DNA from: Arenicella chitinivorans
GTDB taxonomy: Bacteria; Pseudomonadota; Gammaproteobacteria; Arenicellales; Arenicellaceae
Assembly: GCF_014651515.1 (NCBI RefSeq)
Contig: NZ_BMXA01000007.1
Coordinates: 1 to 64,000, forward strand
Length of the DNA stretch: 64,000 nucleotides
Direction of reading: 5' to 3'
Below, in pieces: positions 62,686-64,000 of this stretch (its first letter is position 1; every line of letters begins with the position of its first letter). The notes beneath the pieces were generated by a model. The model did no database searches. It was given only the letters and a program-made list of their open reading frames with translations, and was not told the DNA's origin. The position numbers were made by a program, and so were the translations under genes.

Positions 62686-63712
62686 AATATTGGAGGATTT
62701 GATCAGTCCAGTCAGACAGTTTAAACGAAAGTGCTCGTGCGTGGGCGGCTTTGCTGATTCGCTCACGAAGTGTGGGGTCACGCACCAGTTGTGCAACATG
62801 TGATCGACACTCAAGATCAGTGTCAAAACAAAAACCTGATTTGCCATGTACCACCCGTCGTTGCGGGCCATCGCGGTTCACCACCACCGGAGCACATTGC
62901 GCCGCCATTGCTTCGACCAATGAGCGTGGGCCTGGAATGGGGACCATCGGTGCGTAGGTTAGCAAGTAGATGTCGGTGGCGCGCAGGAACGCCAATGGGG
63001 AGATTTCGTTGGGTGCAAAAAAATGAAATTGTGGATGGCCTTGTAGTGCCTCAGCGAGGCGCGTAGGTGCCGGCATAAACCAGAACACGGCTTCGGGTAG
63101 CGCTGTGGCTAATTCCGTGTAAAAGTCGATGGCGTTCTCGGGCACATCGCCATCGCCCGCCAGTCTACCAATGATGACTGGCTCTTCTGGGTTCTTTGTG
63201 GCGTGTTTTTCAGTTGTCAGAAAACCAGAAATATTCACGGGCGGCGGCAGGATACTGACGGGAGTTGATCGCAGGCCCGTTCCCTTGACCAGTGTGCGCC
63301 ATTCGGCGTGCATGTGGGTATCTTGAAAATACAAATGCGTCAGATGCGGAGCGAGCCAAGTCTCCAAGGGCATAGCGCCGACGGTGCGATTGAATGCGAT
63401 CTGAATCGAATCGGCGTGACACAATGCTGACTGCCAAGCGCGACTGAAGTTTCGCCACAGGGTTGGGTACTCATTCATGTAGAAAAATACGTGATCACCA
63501 GGTTCAAGCTCAATGCAAGGTTGGGCTTGATTAACTGTGAGGCTGCGATTCGCAAACAAAGACAGCAAGCTGTCGTCGTGTTGGGGTACCAGATTCCAGA
63601 CGCACAGATCAACATACGGCTGTAGTTCGTCAATCAGAGTTAATCCGCTGAAAAAGCCGCCGTTACTGCGATTACACATTAACGCGAAATGCAGTCGCCC
63701 GAGTTCGTTCAT
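62654..63712 (-). CDS. GT-B glycosyltransferase (family 4-like)
   Basis: This 352-residue protein has an N-terminal GGFFSGLTLIDEL region, PVSILPPPVNISGF and IIGRLAGDGDVPENAIDFY preceding the donor-binding C-terminal domain (FLRATDIYLLTYAPMVPIPGPRSLVEAMAAQ), where the Pro-Arg-Ser-Leu-Val-Glu-Ala-Met motif corresponds to the E-x(7)-E-type site of GT4. It is the first of four overlapping minus-strand glycan genes. The immediate upstream region is AT-rich and has no clear ribosome binding site. Confidence 0.72.
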   Translation of the reverse strand: MNELGRLHFALMCNRSNGGFFSGLTLIDELQPYVDLCVWNLVPQHDDSLLSLFANRSLTVNQAQPCIELEPGDHVFFYMNEYPTLWRNFSRAWQSALCHADSIQIAFNRTVGAMPLETWLAPHLTHLYFQDTHMHAEWRTLVKGTGLRSTPVSILPPPVNISGFLTTEKHATKNPEEPVIIGRLAGDGDVPENAIDFYTELATALPEAVFWFMPAPTRLAEALQGHPQFHFFAPNEISPLAFLRATDIYLLTYAPMVPIPGPRSLVEAMAAQCAPVVVNRDGPQRRVVHGKSGFCFDTDLECRSHVAQLVRDPTLRERISKAAHARALSFKLSDWTDQILQYCAADRKTPTS

Positions 63713-63800
63713 AAATATACAGTTGTTAACTTAAATCCATGTTTATGAAATTTCCCATCGCCACCGCTGGAGAGTATGAACGAGTATGTGATAGGCTAGT

Positions 63801-64000
63801 GTGACTAGGTTGGGTTTCATGGGCATATTCTGTCTGTTCAGCGTCCTGAACGCAAATGCCACTTTTTCCTTGTCCTTAAACATCAAAATTCAAAACGGAT
63901 TGGAGCATGCTATGCCAGATTGTAGTGGTTACGGGTTTGGACTCGAGATTAATATGTGTGTGGATGGCGAGGTTGGTGCCGGTAACTATGCTCAGGTAAC
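63801..64000 (+). CDS. Partial exported protein, 5' end only
   Basis: An open frame from GTG 63801 (or ATG 63819) runs off the window end. It encodes a short hydrophobic signal (GFMGIFCLFSVLNANA) and the first 47 or so mature residues, which include three cysteines (PDCSG, INMCVD). The N-terminus suggests secretion. No family is recognisable from this fragment. The 88 bases before it, up to the divergent glycosyltransferase, show only AT-rich sequence. Confidence 0.4.
   Translation, partial: MTRLGFMGIFCLFSVLNANATFSLSLNIKIQNGLEHAMPDCSGYGFGLEINMCVDGEVGAGNYAQV

Noticed and set aside
1-64000. tRNA, rRNA, CRISPR arrays, prophage genes, insertion sequences and replication origin
   Set aside because: Intergenic gaps were read for these and nothing convincing was seen; most gaps are below 200 bases.

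Overview
The window reads as a chromosome segment of a free-living, Gram-negative gammaproteobacterium. The markers are Fis next to DusB, the DUF971-ubiE-ubiJ-ubiB ubiquinone block, dapF-DUF484-xerC, glmU-glmS-uvrD, pdxA-rsmA, DsbD, a TonB-dependent receptor and a heptosyltransferase-type enzyme. Genus cannot be fixed from the sequence alone. No rRNA, tRNA, CRISPR array, prophage or insertion sequence was seen.

Layout. (1) 1-3604: an accessory region. Two good attC-like recombination sites and a third weak one punctuate small genes (a DUF998 membrane protein, a lipoprotein, a one-helix membrane protein, a DJ-1/PfpI protein and a cupin). This is an integron gene-cassette array or its remnant. 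It ends against a 5'-truncated thrombospondin-type-3 repeat gene, which is followed by a small cysteine-rich protein with a Tat-like signal. A decayed NAD-dependent epimerase remnant lies before tesB. (2) 4841-8897, minus: a thiamine-salvage operon headed by a TPP riboswitch: TonB receptor, single-domain YkoF-like protein, PnuC-type permease and a putative thiamine kinase. (3) 9077-10898, plus: a glycosyltransferase 9 and a LysE exporter. (4) 10964-18506, minus: dsbD, a TlpA-like thioredoxin, prmA, a zinc-ribbon/DUF3426 protein, dusB, fis and purH. (5) 18771-23192: rhomboid protease, a ThiF-rhodanese protein, DUF3080, DUF2244, a VOC protein and a lipase-like hydrolase. (6) 23265-29717, minus: a SUF iron-sulphur operon, iscR-sufB-sufC-sufD-sufS-sufT plus an unknown gene, with an IscR-like palindrome upstream. 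(7) 29867-41341: an exported protein, a Kbp-like BON-LysM protein, the ubiquinone block, a thioesterase/DUF6498 pair, a SIMPL protein, a cytochrome b561-YceI fusion and xerC-DUF484-dapF. (8) 41445-49484: a nucleotidase-like HAD protein facing a minus-strand run glmU-glmS-uvrD-hydrolase-GNAT-crotonase. (9) 49597-57506: pdxA-rsmA, rpmE, hemL, metK, an AI-2E transporter, apt and a YhhN protein. (10) 57503-63712: a surface-glycan cluster with a sugar-nucleotide synthase, an epimerase, two TylC-like C-methyltransferases and two glycosyltransferases. A partial secreted protein runs off the end.

The core is conventional housekeeping DNA. The places that repay attention are the cassette/truncated-gene junction at about 2.8 kb, the riboswitch-led thiamine operon with its small YkoF-like protein, the SUF operon without visible SufA/SufE and with an unknown tail gene, and the branched-sugar cluster, in which one of two paralogous C-methyltransferases carries a changed active-site motif. 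No wholly new multi-gene system could be demonstrated from the sequence by eye.
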